NCBI GenBank assembly: GCA_002427505.1
Contig: DIRJ01000018.1
Coordinates: forward strand, 1-32,708
Origin: Mageeibacillus sp. UBA5439
GTDB lineage: Bacteria > Bacillota > Clostridia > Saccharofermentanales > DTU023
DNA: 32,708 bases
Direction of reading: 5' to 3'
Below the pieces are notes generated by a model. The model did not search any database and was not told where the DNA came from. It was given only the letters and a program-made list of their open reading frames with translations. Position 1 is the stretch's first letter; each line of letters starts with the position of its first letter. Positions 15,645 to 23,251 of the stretch are shown in pieces. The position numbers and the translations under genes were made by a program.

Positions 15645-16009
15645 GTATTTTCCTTTACTTTTTGCTTATCTTCCTCCGGCCTGATCTGTATATCTGCTGA
15701 TAAAATGCATTATTTTGCATAATATTTTCCATCAGTGTAACAAGATAGCCTTGCTTTGCCAAATCAGGCAGACGGCTTCAGCAGTATCCCCACTTTCCAT
15801 GTATGAAAGTATGCTATTTGTATATTATTGCAGTCTATCCGACAGGCAATTCTTGGTTGTCAGGCGAATTAATCAAGAGTTTAACCTTAATTATCCCAAG
15901 AATTGTACAGTATATTTATTTGTTATGTGTTATAAATATGCAGTAGCAAAAACAGTTCCCGGACTTGTCCCTGGGATATGAAAAATGAACTCTGGCTAAA
16001 GGAGAAAAA
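15645..16009 (+). promoter_or_regulatory. 365-base divergent intergenic region with promoter for the cDPG synthetase-like gene
   Basis: No convincing gene is seen here. TGTTATAAA at 15928-15936 is an extended -10 for the rightward gene; TTGTAC at 15903-15908 is too far for a standard -35. A dyad ATTATTTTGCATAAT lies near 15710-15724, and an imperfect hairpin (TTCCCGGAC / GTCCCTGGGA) lies at about 15956-15978, just before the ribosome site AAAGGAG. Their roles are unknown. Confidence 0.35.
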
Positions 16010-17368
16010 GTGAAAAAGCAAAACGTAATTATCATCGGTGCAGCGGGAAGAGACTTCCACAACTTCAACACTTATTATCGGGATAACGAATCCTACAATG
16101 TGATCGCCTTTACCGCTACACAGATCCCGGATATCAGCGGGCGGAAATATCCCGCCGAGCTGGCCGGCAAGCTCTATCCCGATGGCATCAATATTTACAC
16201 TCAGGAAGAACTTCCTGAATTGATCCGCCATTTCAACGTAGACGAATGTGTCTTTTCATACAGCGATATGAAGTATAGCTATGTGATGGCTCTGGCGGCT
16301 GTAGTTAACACCGCCGGTGCCGACTTCCGCCTGCTAAGTCCTCAGCACACTGCTCTCAAAAGTACAAAGCCTGTTATCTCTGTCTGCTCAACACGAACAG
16401 GGGCGGGTAAGAGCCAAACGTCACGGCAAATTATTGAGCTTCTCATGGAAAAAGGGCTGAAGGTCGTTTCTATACGACACCCTATGCCCTATGGGGATTT
16501 AGCTGCCCAAAAAGTACAGCGCTTCGCCAGGGTAGAAGATTTGGAGAGGCACCACTGCACGATTGAGGAAATGGAAGAATACGAGCCGCATGTGGAAAGA
16601 GGCAATATCATCTACGCAGGTGTGGATTTTGAAGCAATTTTACGCGCTGCTGAAAACGACCCTGACGGCTGTGACGTCATCCTCTGGGACGGCGGTAACA
16701 ACGACTTCTCCTTTTATGAAGCAGATTTATCGATCGTGGTAGCTGATCCGCACCGGGCCGGGGATGAACTAAGCTACTATCCCAGTGAGATAACCCTGCG
16801 CCTGGCAGATCTGGTTATTATCAACAAGATGGACAGCTCAGCCCCGGAGAAGATTGCCCTGCTCGAGGACAATATCAAAAAGGTCAACCCCGGGGCAAAA
16901 CTTATCTATGCAAACTCCCGGATCACTGTCGATCAGCCCGAGCTGATCAAGGGCAAAAAGGTTCTTGTCATCGAAGATGGACCTACCATGACTCACGGCT
17001 GCATGAAGTTCGGTGCCGGCACAGTTGCTGCTGAGAGGCTGGGTGCTAGTGAAATCGTAGATCCCCGTCCTTATACGGTGGGAAAGCTGAGCGAGACCTT
17101 CGAAATTTACCCCGACATCGGTTGCTTATTGCCGGCTATGGGCTATAGCGGTCAGCAAGTAAAGGACCTGGAAGCAACGATTGGCAAGGCAGATTGTGAT
17201 ACAGTCATTATCGGTACACCCATGGATTTATCCAGAGTCATCCAGATCGATAAACCCTATACTCGCGTACATTATGAACTGGAAGAACTGGAAGGACTGA
17301 ATTTAGCCGAAGTGATGGATGACTTTGTCCATAAACACTCAAGCAAAATGCTGGTTCACTCCCGCTAA
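16010..17368 (+). CDS. cyclic 2,3-diphosphoglycerate synthetase-like P-loop protein
   Basis: A 452-residue soluble protein resembling the cyclic 2,3-diphosphoglycerate synthetase of methanogens and its bacterial homologues. The N-terminal part (1-120) begins VIIIGAAGRDFHNFN, a dinucleotide-fold-like start. A P-loop nucleotide-binding core follows, with STRTGAGKSQTS around Lys134, then DVILWDGGNNDF and ADLVIINKMD (an NKxD-like base-recognition motif), giving it the look of a SIMIBI-class NTPase. The GTG start has AAAGGAG 6 bases upstream. A strong terminator follows, so it is probably transcribed alone. In archaea the enzyme cyclises 2,3-DPG with ATP; in bacteria the role of these homologues is not established, so the name describes similarity only. 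Confidence 0.82.
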   Translation: MKKQNVIIIGAAGRDFHNFNTYYRDNESYNVIAFTATQIPDISGRKYPAELAGKLYPDGINIYTQEELPELIRHFNVDECVFSYSDMKYSYVMALAAVVNTAGADFRLLSPQHTALKSTKPVISVCSTRTGAGKSQTSRQIIELLMEKGLKVVSIRHPMPYGDLAAQKVQRFARVEDLERHHCTIEEMEEYEPHVERGNIIYAGVDFEAILRAAENDPDGCDVILWDGGNNDFSFYEADLSIVVADPHRAGDELSYYPSEITLRLADLVIINKMDSSAPEKIALLEDNIKKVNPGAKLIYANSRITVDQPELIKGKKVLVIEDGPTMTHGCMKFGAGTVAAERLGASEIVDPRPYTVGKLSETFEIYPDIGCLLPAMGYSGQQVKDLEATIGKADCDTVIIGTPMDLSRVIQIDKPYTRVHYELEELEGLNLAEVMDDFVHKHSSKMLVHSR

Positions 17369-17387
17369 GACCGGACTATCTGTCATA

Positions 17388-17428
17388 CAGGGCCCTTAGT
17401 TGAATTATCCGCTAAGGGTCCTGTTTTT
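17388..17428 (+). terminator. rho-independent terminator after the cDPG synthetase-like gene
   Basis: CAGGGCCCTTAG (17388-17399) pairs with CTAAGGGTCCTG (17412-17423) with one mismatch across a 12-base loop, followed by TTTTT. It lies 20 bases after the stop codon and isolates this gene from the lic operon downstream. Confidence 0.9.
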
Positions 17429-17467
17429 CAAAAGCATTTAAAAGGCAATCTTTTGCAGATCTGCTGA

Positions 17468-17496
17468 TTTACATTACTATCAGGCTTGTCTATAAT
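17468..17496 (+). promoter_or_regulatory. sigma-A-type promoter of the licC-licA-tagF-yidC/sulfatase operon
   Basis: TTTACA, a 17-base spacer and a perfect TATAAT, just after the upstream terminator and 27 bases before the licC-like ATG. It is the only clear promoter before the four tightly spaced genes that follow. Confidence 0.8.
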
Positions 17497-17523
17497 TAAA
17501 AAGTTAATTTGAAGGCAGGTAAG

Positions 17524-18243
17524 ATGACGCATACAGTAGACAATGCAATTATTATGGCAGCCGGCCTTTCCAGCCGTTTCACTGCGCAGTCCGGAGGAAT
17601 ACCCAAGGGACTGGTAAAGGCAAAAGGTGAAGTTCTCCTGGAACGTCAGATTTGCCAACTGCTGGAGGCGGAAATACCTGAAATATATCTGGTGCTGGGC
17701 TATAAAGCAGAAAGCTACCAGTATCTGCAAGATATATTTCCAGTCAAGTTTATCTATAATACGGATTATGTAACACGCAATAATAACGGCAGCATTTATG
17801 CGGCACGTAAGTTCCTGCGTAACAGTTATATCTGTTCTGCTGATAATTATTTTGCAGAGAATCCTTTTGAAAAAGAACTGCAAGACAGCTATTATGCAGC
17901 AGTGTATGCTGATGGTGAAACTGAGGAATGGTGTCTCAGTCTGGATGAGGATGATTACATTAAAGAGGTGACCACCGGCGGGAGTAATAGCTGGTACATG
18001 CTGGGTCACGTCTTCTGGAATCAAGACTTCAGCCGGCGCTTTCTGGCTATTCTGGAAGAGGAGTACCATCTGGAAAAAACCCGTCCCCTGCTCTGGGAAG
18101 CAATTTTCCGGGAGCACCTGGATACTTTGAAAATGAAGGCCCGGAAATATCCCCCCGGCATCATTTACGAATTTGACACAGTGGACGATCTCTGCGCTTT
18201 TGACCCGGATTACCGCAAACAGGTAGAATCGTCTACTAAATAA
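17524..18243 (+). CDS. licC: LicC-like nucleotidyltransferase (CTP:phosphocholine cytidylyltransferase type)
   Basis: A 239-residue sugar-1-phosphate/phosphocholine nucleotidyltransferase. The N-terminus has the NTP-binding loop AIIMAAGLSSRF followed by IPKGLVKAKGEVLLERQI, with the conserved PK Lys. LVLGYKAESY and NTDYVTRNNNGSIYAA are typical of the LicC group, and ICSADNYF supplies the metal-binding Asp. LicC makes CDP-choline from CTP and phosphocholine. I start at ATG 17524, which has AGG a few bases upstream; the frame opens at TTG 17509 without a ribosome site. It is the first gene of the operon and is followed by the LicA-like kinase that would make its substrate. The alcohol could be choline, ethanolamine or a relative. 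Confidence 0.82.
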   Translation: MTHTVDNAIIMAAGLSSRFTAQSGGIPKGLVKAKGEVLLERQICQLLEAEIPEIYLVLGYKAESYQYLQDIFPVKFIYNTDYVTRNNNGSIYAARKFLRNSYICSADNYFAENPFEKELQDSYYAAVYADGETEEWCLSLDEDDYIKEVTTGGSNSWYMLGHVFWNQDFSRRFLAILEEEYHLEKTRPLLWEAIFREHLDTLKMKARKYPPGIIYEFDTVDDLCAFDPDYRKQVESSTK

Positions 18244-18270
18244 ATACTTTTTGAAACTGGAAATGAGCAA

Positions 18271-19200
18271 ATGTCTGTAATTGTTGAAGCAGATTTAACC
18301 CTTATCAATAAATTAACCAAAGATATTCCCGGTCTGCCTGTGGCAGCAGACACGAGCAGGAATATCCGGCGTTTAGGTGGCCTCACCAATCGCTCTTACC
18401 ATCTTGTTTTCGCTGATGGCGAAGAACTGGTCGTGCGTATTCCGGGTGAGGGCACAGAAGCTATAATCAATCGTAAAAACGAGAAGATCAGCACAGAACT
18501 TGCCTGCGAGCTGGGTATCGATGCTAAGTTGATTTACTTCGGAGATGACGGCAGCAAGATCAGCAAGTATATCCCGGGCGCCGTAACCATGACGGCAGAC
18601 CAGCTTCGTCAGCCTGAAGTAATCAAACAGATTGCTGAAGTATTAGCGAAAATCCATCATAGCGGCCAGGATACAGGAGTGCCTTTTAATGTTTTCACGA
18701 TGGCCGAGCAATACGAAAGTATTATTGCAGACCTCAGGGTGCCCCTTTTTGAAGACTATGAACAGACGAAAGAATCAGTTTCCAGGATTAAAGGCTGGCT
18801 GGATCAGGCTATCAAGCCAGCACTGCAGCCTTGTCACAACGATCCTCTGTGCGAAAACTGGATCATGGGAAGGGACAAGCTCTACCTGGTTGACTGGGAG
18901 TACGCCGGCATGAACGATGGTATGTGGGATCTGGCCGCTGTGTCTATAGAAGCAGAATATGACGCTGATTGTGACCGCCAGCTCCTCGCAGCTTATCTGG
19001 GAGCGGACAATCAACTGGAAGCCATGCACTTTCTGGCATCAAAAATCTTCGTCGACTATCTGTGGACTCTGTGGGCAAAAGCCCGGCTGCCCTATGGCGG
19101 TCAGGCTATGGAGGACTGGGCTCAGAAGCGCTACACGAGACTAAAGAAGTTTCTGGCGGAATTTACCGGCAAAGCCGGCGGCTTAGGCCTGATGCTATGA
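18271..19200 (+). CDS. licA: LicA-like choline/ethanolamine kinase
   Basis: A 309-residue kinase of the aminoglycoside phosphotransferase/choline kinase fold. NRSYHLVFADGEELVVRIPG is the N-lobe with the ATP Lys/Arg region. The catalytic loop is PCHNDPLCENWI (His189, Asp191, Asn196), and LVDWEYAGMND carries the metal-binding Asp208. This pattern is that of LicA and related bacterial choline kinases. It would phosphorylate a small aminoalcohol in the cytoplasm, giving the substrate for the LicC-like enzyme 27 bases upstream. Its last codon overlaps the next start (ATGA at 19197). No LicB transporter or LicD transferase gene is present in the window, which sets this locus apart from the classical lic operon. 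Confidence 0.85.
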   Translation: MSVIVEADLTLINKLTKDIPGLPVAADTSRNIRRLGGLTNRSYHLVFADGEELVVRIPGEGTEAIINRKNEKISTELACELGIDAKLIYFGDDGSKISKYIPGAVTMTADQLRQPEVIKQIAEVLAKIHHSGQDTGVPFNVFTMAEQYESIIADLRVPLFEDYEQTKESVSRIKGWLDQAIKPALQPCHNDPLCENWIMGRDKLYLVDWEYAGMNDGMWDLAAVSIEAEYDADCDRQLLAAYLGADNQLEAMHFLASKIFVDYLWTLWAKARLPYGGQAMEDWAQKRYTRLKKFLAEFTGKAGGLGLML

Positions 19201-20531
19201 ACATTAACAGCATCAGCAGATGCGTCCTGTATATTGATCCCGGCACGGGCAGTATGCTCTTTACAATTCTTATGGCCCTGCTGGGAACAGCCTTCTATTC
19301 TCTGCGTCTGTTTTTTTCCAAGCTGCGCTTTCATTTGAACAGCGGCAAAGTTGACCAGCAGGATTTTGAACCGGATTTAGTCATCTTCTCGGATGACAAG
19401 CGCTACTGGAGCATCTTTGAACCCTTATGTGCGGAATTAAATCGGCGAGGTCAGGCTGTGACCTACTTAACGGCTTCAGAAGATGATCCGGCACTGAGTG
19501 CCAACTATGAGCACATGGAAGCTGAATTTCTCGGTCAGGGGAATCAGGTCTATGCCAGACTAAATATACTGAAGGCAAAGCTGCTGCTTGCCACCACCCC
19601 CGGCTTAGACGTTTACCAGTGGAAACGTTCACAGGGAATAAAATGCTATGTACATATACTGCATGCTGCCAGCGAGGTCACTCTTTATCGCATGTTCGGC
19701 CTGGATTATTACGACGCTGTTATGCTCTCCGGATTATTTCAACTGCAGGATATTCGTGCTCTTGAAGAATTACGCCATTTGCCGGCTAAGGATCTGCGTG
19801 TGGTCGGCATTCCCTATATGGATGCAATGAAAAAACGACTGCAGGAGGCAGCTGCTCTGCCGCCCGGGCCCCGCACCATCCTGCTGGCACCCTCCTGGGG
19901 CAAAAATGCTATTCTCAGTGTCTACGGCGGCCGGATTATTGAACGTTTGCTGGCAACGGGCTGGAAAATTATAGTGCGCCCCCACCCTCAGTCTTTCCTG
20001 AATGAGAAGGAAATGCTGGATGATCTGATGAGCAAATACCCCGCCTCGGAGCAGCTGGAATGGAACCGGGATGTCGACAACTTTGAAGTGCTGCGGCGGG
20101 CTGATCTCTTAATCTCCGACTTTTCAGGTGTGATTTTTGATTTCGCCCTGGTCTACGACAAGCCGGTGCTGTATACGGAACCTGATTTTGATCTGTCTGT
20201 TTATGATGCCTGGTGGCTGAAGACACCCTTGTGGACAACTTCCGCCCTTCCCCGGCTGGGTCTGGCCCTGACTGAGGACAAGCTGGACCAGCTGGAAGAA
20301 CTGATAGAAGATCTGCTGGAGCAGCCACGCTTTGCAGCCGGTCGAGATGAAGTCAGGCAGGAATGCTGGGTTTACCCAGGTGAAGCGGCCGTTCGCAGCG
20401 TCGATTTTCTGTTGGAAAAGCTGGAGGAAGTCAAGCAGGCGGAAGCCAGGGAACTGCTCGCTCAAAAGGAAAAACCTGCTAAACTCAGAATTGTTGGCAA
20501 GGAAAGAAAAACGACCTCCGGCCGCAAATAG
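19197..20531 (+). CDS. TagF/TagB-like CDP-glycerol glycerophosphotransferase family protein
   Basis: A 444-residue member of the teichoic-acid polyol-phosphate transferase family. It opens with YIDPGTGSMLFTIL and a hydrophobic segment (about residues 10-40), an uncommon membrane anchor for this family. The catalytic part has HILHAASEVTLYRMFGLDYY, VVGIPYMD, LLAPSWGKNAILS, WKIIVRPHPQS with catalytic-type His, and LLISDFSGVIFDFALVYDKP, the signature of these enzymes. Members transfer glycerol- or ribitol-phosphate from CDP-alcohols to lipid-linked acceptors at the inner membrane face. The start at 19197 overlaps the LicA-like stop (ATGA); the frame extends to 19062, but that part lies inside licA. 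Given its neighbours it may use the CDP-aminoalcohol as donor, which is inference. Confidence 0.85.
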   Translation: MNINSISRCVLYIDPGTGSMLFTILMALLGTAFYSLRLFFSKLRFHLNSGKVDQQDFEPDLVIFSDDKRYWSIFEPLCAELNRRGQAVTYLTASEDDPALSANYEHMEAEFLGQGNQVYARLNILKAKLLLATTPGLDVYQWKRSQGIKCYVHILHAASEVTLYRMFGLDYYDAVMLSGLFQLQDIRALEELRHLPAKDLRVVGIPYMDAMKKRLQEAAALPPGPRTILLAPSWGKNAILSVYGGRIIERLLATGWKIIVRPHPQSFLNEKEMLDDLMSKYPASEQLEWNRDVDNFEVLRRADLLISDFSGVIFDFALVYDKPVLYTEPDFDLSVYDAWWLKTPLWTTSALPRLGLALTEDKLDQLEELIEDLLEQPRFAAGRDEVRQECWVYPGEAAVRSVDFLLEKLEEVKQAEARELLAQKEKPAKLRIVGKERKTTSGRK

Positions 20532-20581
20532 AAAGCCTGTGCGAAAAAAGGAAGATGGGAAACATCACTGTAGGAAAAATT

Positions 20582-23245
20582 ATGGATACTGCTTTGCTGG
20601 CACCCCTGAAGCTCCTGTTTCAGTTGATTTTCGGCTTTGTTTACGAGACTCTGGGAGAGGCCGGCTGGGCAATTATCGTGCTTAGTCTGGTGATGAATCT
20701 GATCTTGCTGCCTTTTTACCGGCAGGGCGACAAGATCCAGCAAGCAGCTGCCGACAAGGAGCGCAGGCTGCAAAAAGGCGTCCGTCACATCAGAAAGACT
20801 TTTTCCGGTGAAGAGCGCCTGATGATGCTGCAGACCTACTATCGTCAAAACGACTACAAGCAGACTGACGCCCTCCGCGGCTCAATAGCTTTGCTGCTGG
20901 AAATACCTTTTTTCATCGCAGCTTATCAGTTTCTATCGGGTCTGACCCTACTGGAAGGCGCCAGCTTTGGTCCGATCAGCAATCTGGCTGCCTCCGACGG
21001 GCTGCTGCAGATCGGCTCCCGGCAGCTGAACGCCCTGCCGCTGCTAATGACTTTGTTCAATGTTTTGTCAGTCATTGTCTACACTCGGCAGTCTACTCTG
21101 CGCACCAAGATTCAGCTCTATGCCATGGCAGGTTTTTTCCTGATTTTCCTGTATAACTCACCTGCAGCGCTTTTGCTCTATTGGACCCTGAACAATCTGA
21201 TTTCACTGATTAAGAATCTCCTGACCAGCAATCCCTGGAGTGAAAAGCTCAAAGTCAGGCTTAGCGAGAGCAGGAGCCGGCGGGCAGGTAAACTCAAAGT
21301 TGTCAGCCGGGAAAGTCTGACTAAGTCACGCCGGCTCTTTCTGGCTGCCGCCGTTTTTCTGACAGCACTCTGTGGTCTGCTGATACCTTCCACCTATATC
21401 GCATCTTCACCGCTGGAGTTTGTCGATATTTATCACTATGAGCATCCGGGGATTTTTGTTCTGACTACTTTCCTCTTTGCTGCCGGTGTCTTTCTGGTCT
21501 GGCTGCCTATCTTCTATCGGCTTTCTGCCCCTAAGATCAAAGCTTTTCTCAGTGTGGCCGCCTTGCTTGTCTCCGGCCTGGCCCTGTCTAACTATATGTT
21601 CTTTGCCAGGGATCTCGGCGTCATCAGCCCGGTCCTGCAATATGAAGAAGGAATGACCTTCCTGCCACGGGAACAGATCACGAACTGGCTGATAATTTTA
21701 CTTCTGGCTGCTTTACTTGTGCTGCTGCTGCGTTTGTTCGGCCAGAAACTCATCTCGATTCTGCTGGTCGGTGCCCTTGCCCTGAGTGCCATGTCAGTCA
21801 GCAATCTGCACAGTATCAATCAAGCCATCCGCGACCTTGATCTGACCTCAGCTAACGGTATCTCATCAACCCTGCAGTCACAGCCTCATTTTTATCTAAG
21901 TAAAAAATCCAGGAATGTTGTTGTGATGATGTTTGACCGCGCCCTGGGGACCATGCTGCCCTATATTTTTAATGAAAAACCTGAACTGGAGCAGCAATTC
22001 GCAGGTTTCACCTATTATCCCAATACAATTTCCTATGGTGGACACACCAACTTTGCCGCCCCGCCGCTCCTGGGCGGTTATGAGTATACTCCGCTGGAAA
22101 TGAACAAACGCTCGGATGAAGCTCTCATGGACAAGCATAACGAAGCACTCAAGGTGATGCCGGTTATTTTTTCAGATAATGGCTATAAAGTTACCGTCTG
22201 TGATCCGCCCTATGCCAATTATCGCTGGTTTTCGGATTTAACCATATATGATGATTATCCCGATATAGAGCGCTATATCACCAAGGGAAAATTCAGCCGG
22301 CAGGAGAGTCAGGCGGATCTGGGGCGAAATAATCGCAATTTTTTCCTCTTCAGTTTGATGAAAACGCTGCCTTTGAGCCTGCAGCCCTTGCTTTATGACC
22401 AGGGTAATTATCGCTATCTGCCTGACCAGCAGGGAGAACTGGCTTCCAGCTCCCAGACCATCCAGTCTTTATCCAAAGCCTCCGGATTTAGAAAAGCTTT
22501 CCTGCAGTCCTATGATGTCCTGCAGAACTTCTCGGCAATGACAAAAATCTCGGATGAGGAAGAAAACACCTTTTTGTTTTTATCCAATGACACCACACAC
22601 GAGCCGATGCTCTTACAGACGCCTGATTATGTACCTGCTGCTCAGGTTGATAATAAGGACTATGATGCTGCCTCCGGCAGCCGCTTCCAAAACAAGGAAA
22701 ACGGTCGCAAGCTGAAAGTGGAGACAACGAATCAAATGGCTCATTATCACATTAATATGGCGATGATGCTGCAGCTGGGACAGTGGTTCGATGACTTGCG
22801 CGAACAAGGTGTCTATGACAACACACGCATTATTATTGTTTCAGATCATGGCAGTGACCTCAGACAGCTTACGGAACTGATGCCTGACTATCCCGGCGGC
22901 GGAAAGATCGGTCTGGAATTTTACTGTCCGCTGCTGCTGGTAAAGGACTTCAATTCCGACCAGTTTAGTGTTTCTGAAAGCTTCATGACCAATGCTGACG
23001 TACCGACCTTAGCTTTTGCAGGTCTGATCGACAATCCCGTCAATCCTTTTACAGGCAAAGAGATCAATAATAACGAAAAATTCAATCATGAACAGTTTAT
23101 AACCCTGTCCCATGTCTATCAGACAGACATTAATGATGGAAATACTTTCCTGCCCTCCGCCTGGGCCAGTGTCCACGATGATCTCTGGCAAGCGTCAAAC
23201 TGGAAATTCTATCCGGAAGAGCAGGTGTTGTCTGAGTATCCCTAG
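20582..23245 (+). CDS. fusion of YidC/Oxa1-like membrane domain with alkaline-phosphatase/sulfatase-fold domain
   Basis: An 887-residue protein (numbered from ATG 20582, with AGGA 6 bases upstream; ATG 20555 is possible but its site is too close). Residues 1-225 look like a Gram-positive YidC: first helix WAIIVLSLVMNLILLPFY, a charged cytoplasmic hairpin, then helices containing LLLEIPFFIAAY and PAALLLYWTLNNLISLIKN. The groove Arg of YidC/SpoIIIJ is Asn39 here. A second set of about four to five helices spans roughly 255-425. An exterior domain from about 440 has the sulfatase/LtaS fold marks: VVVMMFDRA (Asp452), GGHTNFAAPPLLGG with likely nucleophile Thr489, DTTHEPM, and IIIVSDHGSD (Asp755, His756). 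It probably transfers or removes a phospho-group on a surface polymer; the YidC part may anchor, translocate or insert. It is the last gene of the lic-type operon and lies 6 bases from the convergent gene. Confidence 0.85.
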   Translation: MDTALLAPLKLLFQLIFGFVYETLGEAGWAIIVLSLVMNLILLPFYRQGDKIQQAAADKERRLQKGVRHIRKTFSGEERLMMLQTYYRQNDYKQTDALRGSIALLLEIPFFIAAYQFLSGLTLLEGASFGPISNLAASDGLLQIGSRQLNALPLLMTLFNVLSVIVYTRQSTLRTKIQLYAMAGFFLIFLYNSPAALLLYWTLNNLISLIKNLLTSNPWSEKLKVRLSESRSRRAGKLKVVSRESLTKSRRLFLAAAVFLTALCGLLIPSTYIASSPLEFVDIYHYEHPGIFVLTTFLFAAGVFLVWLPIFYRLSAPKIKAFLSVAALLVSGLALSNYMFFARDLGVISPVLQYEEGMTFLPREQITNWLIILLLAALLVLLLRLFGQKLISILLVGALALSAMSVSNLHSINQAIRDLDLTSANGISSTLQSQPHFYLSKKSRNVVVMMFDRALGTMLPYIFNEKPELEQQFAGFTYYPNTISYGGHTNFAAPPLLGGYEYTPLEMNKRSDEALMDKHNEALKVMPVIFSDNGYKVTVCDPPYANYRWFSDLTIYDDYPDIERYITKGKFSRQESQADLGRNNRNFFLFSLMKTLPLSLQPLLYDQGNYRYLPDQQGELASSSQTIQSLSKASGFRKAFLQSYDVLQNFSAMTKISDEEENTFLFLSNDTTHEPMLLQTPDYVPAAQVDNKDYDAASGSRFQNKENGRKLKVETTNQMAHYHINMAMMLQLGQWFDDLREQGVYDNTRIIIVSDHGSDLRQLTELMPDYPGGGKIGLEFYCPLLLVKDFNSDQFSVSESFMTNADVPTLAFAGLIDNPVNPFTGKEINNNEKFNHEQFITLSHVYQTDINDGNTFLPSAWASVHDDLWQASNWKFYPEEQVLSEYP

Positions 23246-23251
23246 AGCTTG

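Noticed and set aside
15715..15981. 88-codon plus-strand frame in the gap before the cDPG synthetase-like gene.
   Set aside because: It opens with TTG, lacks a ribosome site, overlaps the likely promoter of the next gene and its product has no recognisable pattern.
17428..18270. Minus-strand frame of 280 codons opposite the licC-like gene.
   Set aside because: The licC-like protein on the plus strand has family motifs, promoter and ribosome site; the opposite frame has none and begins inside the terminator region.
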